Shown here: piece after piece, positions 34,755-42,542 of the stretch
Numbering within the stretch: the stretch's first letter is position 1
Layout of the letters: each line of letters opens with the position of its first letter
Origin: JAJYKC01 sp035545735
GTDB taxonomy: Bacteria > Acidobacteriota > Terriglobia > Bryobacterales > Bryobacteraceae
DNA: 64,000 nt
Direction of reading: 5' to 3'
Assembly: GCA_035545735.1 (NCBI GenBank)
Contig: DASZXS010000061.1
Span: 60,332 to 124,331 of the forward strand
Program-made: the position numbers and the translations under genes
The notes under the pieces: generated by a model
What the model was told of the DNA's origin: nothing
Databases searched by the model: none
What the model saw: only the letters and a program-made list of their open reading frames with translations

Positions 34755-35148
34755 TCTTCCGATTCCAGGAGGCAGTGATTTTCGAGTAGATGCCACCGCG
34801 CGGAGTGAACTCCCCGATCACCGTCGCCGATACGGGACGGCAGGCCTTCACCACATCCCGCAGAAAGCGATTAACGGCATTTTCCTGAAAAATGCCGAGA
34901 TTGCGATACGCGATCGTATACATCTTCAGTGATTTCAGCTCCAGGCAATCCTTGTCCGGCACGTAGCGAAGAGTGATTTCGCCATGATCGGGCAGACCCG
35001 TTTTCGGGCAGACGGAGGTAAACTCCGGCATTATGATCTCAATCTCGTAGCCCTGCCGGTACTGGTTCGGCCACGTTTCGATCTCCGGCAGCTCGGCGCT
35101 TACGCCGGCGGCGGCGTGCTCATCGGTATAACCTCGCGGCTTCTTCAT
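34738..35148 (-). CDS. queF: NADPH-dependent preQ0 reductase QueF
   Basis: A 136-residue T-fold enzyme, the short YkvM/Bacillus-type subfamily, reducing 7-cyano- to 7-aminomethyl-7-deazaguanine for queuosine in tRNA. The nitrile-attacking C47 and D54 are in SVCPKTGLPDHG, and the QueF family motif is ELKSLKMYTIAYRN, with downstream FQENAVNRFLRD. Start ATG overlaps the stop of the TIGR00300 gene by 4 bp. Other queuosine genes (queC/D/E, tgt) are not in the window, so the pathway is split across the genome. Confidence 0.97.
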   Translation of the reverse strand: MKKPRGYTDEHAAAGVSAELPEIETWPNQYRQGYEIEIIMPEFTSVCPKTGLPDHGEITLRYVPDKDCLELKSLKMYTIAYRNLGIFQENAVNRFLRDVVKACRPVSATVIGEFTPRGGIYSKITASWNRKNGSKR

Positions 35149-36377
35149 TGCGGAATCTCCTTGGCGGGCACTTCGAGATGCCGCGCTAACTGATCGAGAA
35201 ACAGACCGACATCGGTGACGACGCCAATCGCCTGCCCGGTGCCCCGGTCGCTAACCTTGGTGGCAACGGCGGGGTTGATGTCCACGCAAACAATTTTCAC
35301 CCAGCTAGGCAGCATATTGCCTACCGCGATGGAGTGTAGCATGGAGCCGAGGCAGAGAACCAAGCCGGCCCCCTTGAGTTGCCGGGCATAAGCGTCTTGA
35401 GCCGCATTCATATCGGTGATGGTATCGGGGAGAGGACCGTCGTCGCGAAGACTTCCCGCGAGCACAAACGGAACCCCGGCCTTCACGCATTCGTATAGCA
35501 CACCCCGAGTGAGCCGTCCGCTCTCAACCGCGCCACGTATGCTGCCGGCGTGGAAAATCGCGTTGATGGCGCGCATATGATTGCGATGCCCGTGCTCCTC
35601 CTGCCGCCCATCGCTTTGGCGAACGCCAAGGGACGTGCCGAGCAGCGCCGCTTCGATATCGTGAACTCCCAGGGCATTGCCCGCGAGCAAGGCGTCCACA
35701 TAGCCTTCGCGGATCAACTGGGACAACGCGGCGGCGCCACCGGTATGAACCACCACCGGACCGCCCACCACCACGATTCTCTGACCGGCCTCGCGAGCCT
35801 GACGGATCAAAGCGGTGGTCTGCCGTACCGCGGTTTCCACCTGGCGCTCCGACGAGATCCCGTTGCTCATGAAAGCGAACGAAAGTCGATCCCGCTCCTT
35901 CGATTCCGGGGCCACCCGGATGCCCCGCATGCCCACCACCACACGGTCGCCCGCGCGCAAATCGCGCAGGCGGCGGCAATGCGCTTCCCCGTCCTTCACC
36001 ACCACCAGGGCGTCCATCCTCTGGTCCTGAACCTCCAGCCAGTGCTGCCGGTGACGCACCAGCGTGCGGTGATTGGTGGTGGAATAAAAATCCTCCGGGG
36101 CGCAACAGTCGCGTTCCACCGTCCGGAGTTCCGCGTCGCCCGAATCGGCCGGCGTACAACCCAACCCGATCAACTGCGAGAGCAGTTGATCCATCAATTC
36201 CGCGGTCGGTGTCTCCACCTTCAGACGCAAATAGGATTGCTCACTATTGGTGCGCCCAATGCGAAAATCGTCTACTTCAAATTTGCCCTGACACTCAACC
36301 ACCGTGTCGAAAATCTGTTCGAGAACATGCGAATCGACAAGATGTCCTTCGGCCTCCACGACTTCTTGTATCTTCAT
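35145..36377 (-). CDS. TIGR00300-family protein (LOR/SDH-like; ornithine cyclodeaminase-type)
   Basis: A 410-residue protein from ATG 36377, which has GGAG 8 nt upstream. The N-terminal half (KIQEVVEAEGHLVDSHVLEQIFD; the LRLKVETPTAELMDQLL segment; a CCAPEDFYSTTNH cysteine motif near 100) is the LOR-like region. The C-terminal half is a nucleotide-binding fold (VVVGGPVVVHTGG, VCVDINPAVATKVSDRG). Homologues are archaeal TIGR00300 proteins and the C-terminal domain of cyanobacterial AgrE/ArgZ, for which ornithine-to-proline cyclodeamination has been reported. Enzymatic function here is inferred from that. It leads the operon into queF and follows the phosphofructokinase terminator. Confidence 0.8.
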   Translation of the reverse strand: MKIQEVVEAEGHLVDSHVLEQIFDTVVECQGKFEVDDFRIGRTNSEQSYLRLKVETPTAELMDQLLSQLIGLGCTPADSGDAELRTVERDCCAPEDFYSTTNHRTLVRHRQHWLEVQDQRMDALVVVKDGEAHCRRLRDLRAGDRVVVGMRGIRVAPESKERDRLSFAFMSNGISSERQVETAVRQTTALIRQAREAGQRIVVVGGPVVVHTGGAAALSQLIREGYVDALLAGNALGVHDIEAALLGTSLGVRQSDGRQEEHGHRNHMRAINAIFHAGSIRGAVESGRLTRGVLYECVKAGVPFVLAGSLRDDGPLPDTITDMNAAQDAYARQLKGAGLVLCLGSMLHSIAVGNMLPSWVKIVCVDINPAVATKVSDRGTGQAIGVVTDVGLFLDQLARHLEVPAKEIPQ

Positions 36378-36412
36378 TGACTGACTCCAGAATAGCCGCT
36401 CCATGAGGGTGG

Positions 36413-36443
36413 AAAAAACGCGGGGACCGCCTCCGCGGCCCCG
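36413..36443 (-). terminator. Intrinsic terminator after the phosphofructokinase operon
   Basis: Minus strand stem CGGGG-CCGC / GCGG-CCCCG with a single bulged U and a 4-nt loop, followed after CG by TTTTTT (36413-36418). It separates the sugar operon from the TIGR00300-queF operon. Confidence 0.8.
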
Positions 36444-36477
36444 GTTTTCCAACATCCACACCAACCCGCGGGGACTG

Positions 36478-37659
36478 CTAGGCGCGAGTCAAAAAGATCG
36501 GCAGGCCCGATTTATTGGCGTAGTTGGGACGATAACGCTCGGTGTTGTACATATTCTCGATGTCCACTTTCCGCGGTCCGAGCTTGGGGTCCGGAATGGG
36601 GACCATGTCGTACTTCCCGTCCACAATGGCAGCCATCAGGCCGTGGCGGTTTTCGAGAACGCAATCGAGGGCCATGGTGCCGAAGGTGGACGCTACCAGT
36701 TTGTCCACAAAATCCGGAGCGCCGCTCCGCAGATCGTAGGTGAGGTCGCTGACAACAGTCTCTTCTTTGGTGCGCGCCTGAACTTCCTCGGCGAGCGCTT
36801 CGGCGATGTTGTATTTTTTGCGGTGCCCGTAGCCATCCGGCTCTCCGAATTCGCGCTGAACATACCCCTCCCATTGCGCGCCTTCAGATAGCACCAGCAG
36901 GCAATAGTTGCTGGGGTTATGGCGCTTGTCGGCCACGAGCAATTCGACCAGCTTCTCCAGGTCCACCTTGAACTCGGGAATTGCGCAGCGGATATTGGTG
37001 ACGTAGGCGGTATATAAGGCCGTGTAACCGGCATCGCGGCCGAAGACGCGGAAAAGGCCGACGCGCTCATGGGAGCCTATGGTTGTGCGCTGGCGATTGA
37101 TGGCATCCGTGGCACGGTTGATGGCGGTGGAGAAGCCGATGCAATATTCGGTGTTGCGGACATCGTTGTCCATTGTCTTGGGCACGGCGGCCACCGGAAC
37201 GCCCAGCTTGTCCAAATGGGCAGCATAGCTGAGAGTGTCATCGCCGCCGATGGCGATCAAAAAGTCGATGCCGAGACGCTCGATGTTCTTTACGACCTGC
37301 GAGCTAAGGTCCATGGTCTCGGAGGAGACGCCCTTCTTGACGCTGATCGCCTTGGGGAAATCCACTCCGGCCAGAAAGTCCGGCGCGGCCTTCATGCGAA
37401 GCGGATTGGTGCGGCTGCTGTGGAGAAACGTCCCGCCCGTGCGGTCCACGGTGCGCGTGTTGTCGCGGTTGAGCGGGAGCACGTAGCGGCTCTTGCTGGC
37501 CGGGTCGTCCAGGTTGACGTGCGTCAATCCTTCCCATCCGCGGCGGATGCCGATAACCTCGCGGTCGTTCTCGGTGGCGCGGTAGGTGACTTCTTTGATC
37601 ACTGAATTGAGTCCGGGGACATCTCCGCCCCCAGTCAATATGCCGATGCGTTTGTTCAT
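36478..37659 (-). CDS. 6-phosphofructokinase, probably pyrophosphate-dependent
   Basis: A 393-residue group A phosphofructokinase: phosphorylates fructose-6-phosphate at C1. N-terminal GILTGGGDVPGLN and substrate loops PKTMDND and IGSHERVGLFRVFGRDAGYTA are intact. The two positions that distinguish donors read D141 (GGDDT, ATP enzymes have GGDGS) and K161 (PKTMDND, ATP enzymes have PGTIDND). Asp plus Lys is the signature of PPi-dependent enzymes, so this is likely reversible and PPi-using. It lies 45 nt after the rhamnulokinase gene in the same direction and is followed by a terminator. Confidence 0.92.
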   Translation of the reverse strand: MNKRIGILTGGGDVPGLNSVIKEVTYRATENDREVIGIRRGWEGLTHVNLDDPASKSRYVLPLNRDNTRTVDRTGGTFLHSSRTNPLRMKAAPDFLAGVDFPKAISVKKGVSSETMDLSSQVVKNIERLGIDFLIAIGGDDTLSYAAHLDKLGVPVAAVPKTMDNDVRNTEYCIGFSTAINRATDAINRQRTTIGSHERVGLFRVFGRDAGYTALYTAYVTNIRCAIPEFKVDLEKLVELLVADKRHNPSNYCLLVLSEGAQWEGYVQREFGEPDGYGHRKKYNIAEALAEEVQARTKEETVVSDLTYDLRSGAPDFVDKLVASTFGTMALDCVLENRHGLMAAIVDGKYDMVPIPDPKLGPRKVDIENMYNTERYRPNYANKSGLPIFLTRA

Positions 37660-37704
37660 ATTAAGGGTCCCGATTTGAGGCTGGGAATTCCTATTGTAGC
37701 GGGA

Positions 37705-39156
37705 TCAGCGTGATGCCACAGCGCCCGGTTTCGCCTTCGGGACGAACGTTTCGAGATCGAACGACGCGCGAGTAATGGCACGAACCTCAGACAGGCCGGA
37801 CACGACGCCCGCGCCCAGCGCCTGGACCAAAATATTTCCCGCGGCGGTAGCCTCGGTAGGCCCGGCGACGACGGTTTTGCCGGAAAAGTCGGCCGTGAGC
37901 TGGTTCAGCAGACGATTGCGCGAGCCTCCGCCAACGATATGCACGACGTCGATGGGCCGGCCCAGAAGACTCTCCAGGCGGTGCAGCACCCGGGTGTATG
38001 ACTCGGCGAGACTTTCGAGGATCAGACGGCAAAACGCTCCTGGATCTTCCGGCGCACGTTCTCCGCGCTCGCGGCAATGACCGGCAATCTGCTCGGGCAT
38101 ATTCCCGGGCGACAGGAATTCGTCCGGATCAATGCGCAGACGGGAAGGTGGAGCGGCCTCCGCCATGGCCGCCAGATCGGCATAAGAATACTCCTTCCCT
38201 TCGAGAGCCCATGCCCGCCGGCATTCCTGCAACAGCCAAAGTCCGGCGATGTTTTTTAGCAGACGGACCTTTCCATCCGCGCCCATTTCATTGGTGAAGT
38301 TCAACTCCAGAGCGCGATCGTTCACGATAGGCGCGTCGATTTCGGCGCCGAGCAGAGACCAGGTGCCGGAGCTTATGTAGCACCAGCCCTTGTCTCCGGA
38401 AACGGGCACGGCGGCGACGGCTGAAGCGGTGTCGTGGCAGGCGGTGGCGTAGACCGGAACCGGAGCGTCAAAACCGCTGGTTTCCGCGATTTCGGGCAAC
38501 AGGTTCCCAATACGGGTTCCGGGCGCGACAATTTCCGGAAGAATGGACGTGGGAAGACCAAGGCGATCGAAGAGCGTTGTGGCCCAGGTTCTGGTGCGCG
38601 GATTGTAGAACTGCGACGTGCTGGCGATTGTCTGCTCGGCGCGCGGCACTCCGGTGAGCCAGTAATTCAGAAGGTCGGGAATGAATAAAAGCCGGGTGGC
38701 GGAGGCGAGCGCGGGCGATGCCGCCAGTTTCATGGCATACAACTGATAGAGCGAATTGATCGCCATCAATTGCACGCCCGTCTCGGCGAAGATTTCCTCG
38801 CGCGGAATTACGGCGAAGGTTTTCTCCAGCATGCCGGCATTGCGGGCATCCCGATAATGCCGGGGATTGTCGACAAGTGCGCCATCCGAGCCCAGAAGCG
38901 CGAAATCGACACCCCAGGTATCAATGCCGATCCCCTGAAGGCGAACGCCGCGGCGGCGCCCGCAGATTTCAAGAGAACGGCGGATTTCGTAGAAAAGCCG
39001 GAGAGTGTCCCAATAGAGGCCCGTGGGAAGCCGCACGGCGGTATTCGGGAAACGGTGCAATTCTTCGAGCGAAAGCTTCCCATTTTCCAAAGTGCCCAGC
39101 ATTGCCCGGCCGCTCTCGGCGCCCAGATCAATTGCAAGAAACTGATTCACGGTCAT
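37705..39156 (-). CDS. rhaB: Rhamnulokinase-like FGGY carbohydrate kinase
   Basis: A 483-residue FGGY kinase, expected to phosphorylate L-rhamnulose at C1. N-terminal phosphate-binding loop IDLGAESGRAML, substrate segment GIDTWGVDFALL, then NSLYQLYA, CHDTASAVAAVP, YISSGTWSLLG and the C-terminal ATP motif VGGGSRNRLLNQL, all in the RhaB arrangement. Isomerase and aldolase of rhamnose breakdown are not beside it, so the name rests on family similarity. Overlaps the dehydrogenase gene by 4 bp (translational coupling). Confidence 0.85.
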   Translation of the reverse strand: MTVNQFLAIDLGAESGRAMLGTLENGKLSLEELHRFPNTAVRLPTGLYWDTLRLFYEIRRSLEICGRRRGVRLQGIGIDTWGVDFALLGSDGALVDNPRHYRDARNAGMLEKTFAVIPREEIFAETGVQLMAINSLYQLYAMKLAASPALASATRLLFIPDLLNYWLTGVPRAEQTIASTSQFYNPRTRTWATTLFDRLGLPTSILPEIVAPGTRIGNLLPEIAETSGFDAPVPVYATACHDTASAVAAVPVSGDKGWCYISSGTWSLLGAEIDAPIVNDRALELNFTNEMGADGKVRLLKNIAGLWLLQECRRAWALEGKEYSYADLAAMAEAAPPSRLRIDPDEFLSPGNMPEQIAGHCRERGERAPEDPGAFCRLILESLAESYTRVLHRLESLLGRPIDVVHIVGGGSRNRLLNQLTADFSGKTVVAGPTEATAAGNILVQALGAGVVSGLSEVRAITRASFDLETFVPKAKPGAVASR

Positions 39157-40184
39157 AGATCCAGTCCAATGACCAGCTTACCCACGCCGTCGCGATATTC
39201 GGCAACTGTTTCGAAGGCTTCGGGCGTTTTTGAAAGCGGCAGCGCGTGCGTAATGAGCGTATCTTTAACGGCGCCGGACGCGAGCATGTCAATGGCCGGA
39301 CGGGAGCGATGATTGGAGCGCTTCAGCGTCTGGATGCGAAGCTCCTTCGCCATGGCGGCGTGCAAGTCTACCCCAAAGCCTGTCTCCGAGGGGATTCCGA
39401 CCAGTACAACGGTGCCGGAAGGGCGCGCGATGGCAAGCGACATGTTGATGGTCTGCGGCATTCCCGCCGCATCGATTACGACATCGACGCCGCGGCCGCG
39501 AGTCAGGTCGCGCACGGCATCCGGAAACGAGTTCACGTCAACGGCGCACGACGCGCCCATCTCACGGGCTAGCGCGAGGCGGTGGGGGACCCGGTCGGCG
39601 ACGATCACCTGGGAAGCGCCGGACGCACGCGCCACGGCCGCCGCCAGCATTCCGATGGGGCCGGCTCCAAGAACAGCGACCGTATCGGGCGTTCGAATTT
39701 CGATCAGTTCCAGCATGTGCATGATAACGGCGAGCGGCTCGATCAGAGTTGCCTGCCGGTAGCTGAATTCCTTGGGGAAGTGTGTGGCGTTATGCTGGGG
39801 GACGACTGCGAATTCACGGAAGAAACCGAACGTCCGCGGCGAGCCCATGAACGTTGAATTGAGGCAGTTGTTGTGGCGGCCGACCAGACAGAACTCGCAG
39901 TGACCGCAACTGAGCGTTGGCTCAATGGCGACGCGGTCGCCGGACTGAAAGGCGGTGACCCCCGGACCTGCGCCCACCACTTCCCCGGCCGGTTCGTGTC
40001 CCAACACCATGGGATAGGCGGCCTGCATTGCACCGATATGGCCTTCGAGATACCAGTGGAGGTCGCTACCACAAACCCCTACCGAATGCAGTTTCACGAG
40101 GATTTCGCCCGGACCGGGATCGTGGGGAAATTCGATTTCGCGCTCTTCAAGCGTACGCGGTGCTACGAGTTGAATCGATCGCAT
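39153..40184 (-). CDS. Zinc-dependent medium-chain polyol/alcohol dehydrogenase
   Basis: A 343-residue MDR dehydrogenase of the sorbitol/threonine dehydrogenase group. Catalytic zinc ligands C38 (GVCGSDLHW) and H63-E64 (LGHEPAGEVVG); structural zinc cysteines C93, C96, C99, C107. The Rossmann motif is VLGAGPIGMLAAAVA, with an acidic residue (VADRVPHR) suggesting NAD+. It probably oxidises a sugar alcohol or sugar that feeds the kinase encoded 4 bp downstream. First gene of a dehydrogenase-kinase-phosphofructokinase operon. Confidence 0.92.
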   Translation of the reverse strand: MRSIQLVAPRTLEEREIEFPHDPGPGEILVKLHSVGVCGSDLHWYLEGHIGAMQAAYPMVLGHEPAGEVVGAGPGVTAFQSGDRVAIEPTLSCGHCEFCLVGRHNNCLNSTFMGSPRTFGFFREFAVVPQHNATHFPKEFSYRQATLIEPLAVIMHMLELIEIRTPDTVAVLGAGPIGMLAAAVARASGASQVIVADRVPHRLALAREMGASCAVDVNSFPDAVRDLTRGRGVDVVIDAAGMPQTINMSLAIARPSGTVVLVGIPSETGFGVDLHAAMAKELRIQTLKRSNHRSRPAIDMLASGAVKDTLITHALPLSKTPEAFETVAEYRDGVGKLVIGLDL

Positions 40185-40198
40185 GGTGCTGGGTGAGT

Positions 40199-40204
40199 AG
40201 TATA
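40199..40204 (-). promoter_or_regulatory. -10 hexamer TATACT of the dehydrogenase operon
   Basis: TATACT on the minus strand puts +1 near 40192, an 8-nt leader before ATG 40184. No recognisable -35 at 16-18 bp, so an activator may be needed. Confidence 0.4.
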
Positions 40205-40293
40205 CAAGAACGTCGCCCGCCGCCGTTCGGGCCGCCGGGAGGTTGGAGCGAATGACCGTCCGCCGAGCGCGTTGCGGTTAGAATTTAGGACAA

Positions 40294-41100
40294 ATGACCC
40301 CGTTTCGAATTGCGCTGGCCAATATGCCGTATCCGGTGAATCGGGACGAGTCCGTTGCGCTGGCCGAGGAGGCGATCCACGACGCGGGGCGGGAAGGCAC
40401 TGGTATTATCTGCTTTCCGGAGTGTTTCATTCCCGGCTACCGGACCGCGGGTCGAACGTCTGCGCCGCCCGATCCGGTGTTCCTGGAGCGCGCCTGGAGC
40501 AGGGTCGGAGCGGCGGCCGCTAAGGCCGAGCTTTCGGTCATTCTGGGGACGGAGCGAGTTCATGAGGGGACGCTTCTGATTACGGCCCTGGTCTTCCACC
40601 GCGATGGAACGCGCGCGGGATGGCAGGACAAAGTCCAGCTTGACCCCTCGGAAGAGAGCCTCTACTCAGCCGGTTCGGGGCGGCGCGTTTTTTCCCGCGG
40701 GCCGCTTACCTTTGGCATTTCCATCTGCCACGAAGGATGGCGCTATCCGGAGACCGTCCGGTGGGCGGCGCGCAGAGGAGCGCATATCGTGTTCCATCCC
40801 CACTTTCATGAAGCCGCGCCCGGGGGCTATGAGCCGAAGAGCTTCGCCGATCCAGCGAATTCTTTTCACGAAAAAGCAATCTTGTGCCGCGCGGCGGAAA
40901 ACACCTGCTATTTCGCGTCGGTGAACTGCGCGAGCGCGGGCTCGCCTACAACGTCGGCGGTGGCGCGCCCCGATGGTACGCTGCTTTGCTCTCAGCCCTA
41001 CGGAAAGGCTGGCATACTGTTTGCCGTCATTGACATTGAAGAAGCCACCGGATTGCTGGCAAAACGCTATCGCCAGTCAGCGAACGCGACTGCGCGTTGA
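40294..41100 (+). CDS. Carbon-nitrogen hydrolase (nitrilase superfamily)
   Basis: A 268-residue amidase/nitrilase-fold enzyme. The Glu-Lys-Cys catalytic triad is E43 (ICFPECF), K113 (WQDKVQL) and C145 (SICHEGWRYPE). Family members hydrolyse N-carbamoyl amines, omega-amides or nitriles; substrate cannot be set. Cytosolic. ATG 40294 with weak upstream signals. Diverges from the dehydrogenase operon and converges on gltD with a 32-bp gap. Confidence 0.92.
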   Translation: MTPFRIALANMPYPVNRDESVALAEEAIHDAGREGTGIICFPECFIPGYRTAGRTSAPPDPVFLERAWSRVGAAAAKAELSVILGTERVHEGTLLITALVFHRDGTRAGWQDKVQLDPSEESLYSAGSGRRVFSRGPLTFGISICHEGWRYPETVRWAARRGAHIVFHPHFHEAAPGGYEPKSFADPANSFHEKAILCRAAENTCYFASVNCASAGSPTTSAVARPDGTLLCSQPYGKAGILFAVIDIEEATGLLAKRYRQSANATAR

Positions 41101-41132
41101 CCGATGTGGTGACGTCTATGAGTGAGAGTTGC

Positions 41133-42542
41133 TTAGCGCTTCGCGGCAACCGCCAGGTGACGGTGGATGGAAGCGGCCGCTTGGCGGCCTTCGGCGATAG
41201 CCCAGACGACCAGCGATTGCCCGCGCCGCATGTCGCCGGCGGCGAATACACCCGGGACGGAGGTCTGATAATCCTTACCTGTCTTGACGTTGCCGCGGGC
41301 GTCTAGTTCGACGCCCATCTGCTCGACGAGTCCTTTTTTCTCCGGCCCGGTGAAGCCCATTGCCAGCAGAACGAGATCGGCGTCGATCGAGAAGGCGCTG
41401 CCCGGAACCGGCTCGAACTTGGGCGCGGGACCCACCTGCACGGCGTGAAGTTTGCGGACCCGGCCGTTTTCACCTTCGAAGTGCGTGGTGGCAATGCTCC
41501 ACTCCCGCATGCCGCCTTCCTCATGCGCGCTTTCGACCCGGAGCTTGAGAGGCCAGAGGGGCCAAGGCGTCAGAGGCGAGCGTTCGCCGGGAGGCGTCGG
41601 CATAATTTCCCACTGGCGCACCGAGGCCGGCTTTTGGCGATGTGCGGTGCCAAGGCAATCGGCGCCGGTGTCGCCGCCGCCAATGATGACCACATTTTTC
41701 CCGGTCGCCAGGATCTGTCCGGGAACCGTTTCGCCCGCGCTCACACGGTTGGCTTGGGGGAGGTAATCCATGGCAAAGTGAATGCCGTCCAGTTCCCTGC
41801 CCGGCACGTTCAGGTCCCGGGGATGCTCGGCGCCGCCGGTCAAAAGAACGGCATCGAAAGCGCGCCTTAATTCTTGCGCGGAAATATTCACGCCCGCGTG
41901 GACGCCGCAGCGAAACTCGACTCCCTCCGCCCGCATTTGATCGAGACGGCGATCGACAACCCACTTTTCCAGCTTGAATTCCGGGATTCCATAGCGAAGG
42001 AGACCGCCGGGACGGTCGGCTTTCTCAAAGACGGTGACGCTGTGCCCGGCGCGCGCGAGCTGCTGCGCGGCTGCCAGGCCGGCGGGTCCGGAACCGATAA
42101 TGGCGATGCGCCGGCCAGTGTGCTCGCGAGGGGTTTCGGGAGTGATCCAACCCTCCTGGAAGGCGTGCTCAATGATGCTTTTTTCAATGAGCTTAATAGT
42201 AACCGGCGGCTCGCTGATGCCGAGCACGCACGCCGCCTCGCAGGGAGCGGGGCAGATGCGTCCGGTGAATTCGGGGAAATTATTGGTGGAATGCAGGACG
42301 CGGATGGCTTCGTGCCAGCGGCCGCGATAGACCAGATCGTTCCAATCGGGAATGATGTTGTTTACGGGGCAGCCCGTGTGACAGAAGGGTACGCCGCAAT
42401 CCATACAGCGCGCGCCTTGTGTGCGGACTTTGTCCTCCGGGAACTCCTGGTAGACCTCAAACCAATCGTTAATGCGCTGAGGAACGGGACGCCGCTGGGG
42501 CGTCTCCCGCGCATACTCCATGAACCCGGTCAGCTTACCCAC
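41133..42542 (-). CDS. gltD: Glutamate synthase (NADPH) small subunit
   Basis: A 469-residue flavoprotein that passes electrons from NADPH to the large subunit. N-terminal cysteine clusters CMDCGVPFCHTGCPVNN and CPAPCEAACVL bind [4Fe-4S] centres. FAD motif IIGSGPAGLAAAQQLARAGHSVTVFEK (about 148 on) and the second nucleotide motif VVIIGGGDTGADCLGTA follow, ending with the FAAGDMRRGQSLVVWAI FAD signature. Overlaps the end of gltB by 8 bp, so translation is coupled and subunit ratios kept even. Confidence 0.98.
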   Translation of the reverse strand: MGKLTGFMEYARETPQRRPVPQRINDWFEVYQEFPEDKVRTQGARCMDCGVPFCHTGCPVNNIIPDWNDLVYRGRWHEAIRVLHSTNNFPEFTGRICPAPCEAACVLGISEPPVTIKLIEKSIIEHAFQEGWITPETPREHTGRRIAIIGSGPAGLAAAQQLARAGHSVTVFEKADRPGGLLRYGIPEFKLEKWVVDRRLDQMRAEGVEFRCGVHAGVNISAQELRRAFDAVLLTGGAEHPRDLNVPGRELDGIHFAMDYLPQANRVSAGETVPGQILATGKNVVIIGGGDTGADCLGTAHRQKPASVRQWEIMPTPPGERSPLTPWPLWPLKLRVESAHEEGGMREWSIATTHFEGENGRVRKLHAVQVGPAPKFEPVPGSAFSIDADLVLLAMGFTGPEKKGLVEQMGVELDARGNVKTGKDYQTSVPGVFAAGDMRRGQSLVVWAIAEGRQAAASIHRHLAVAAKR

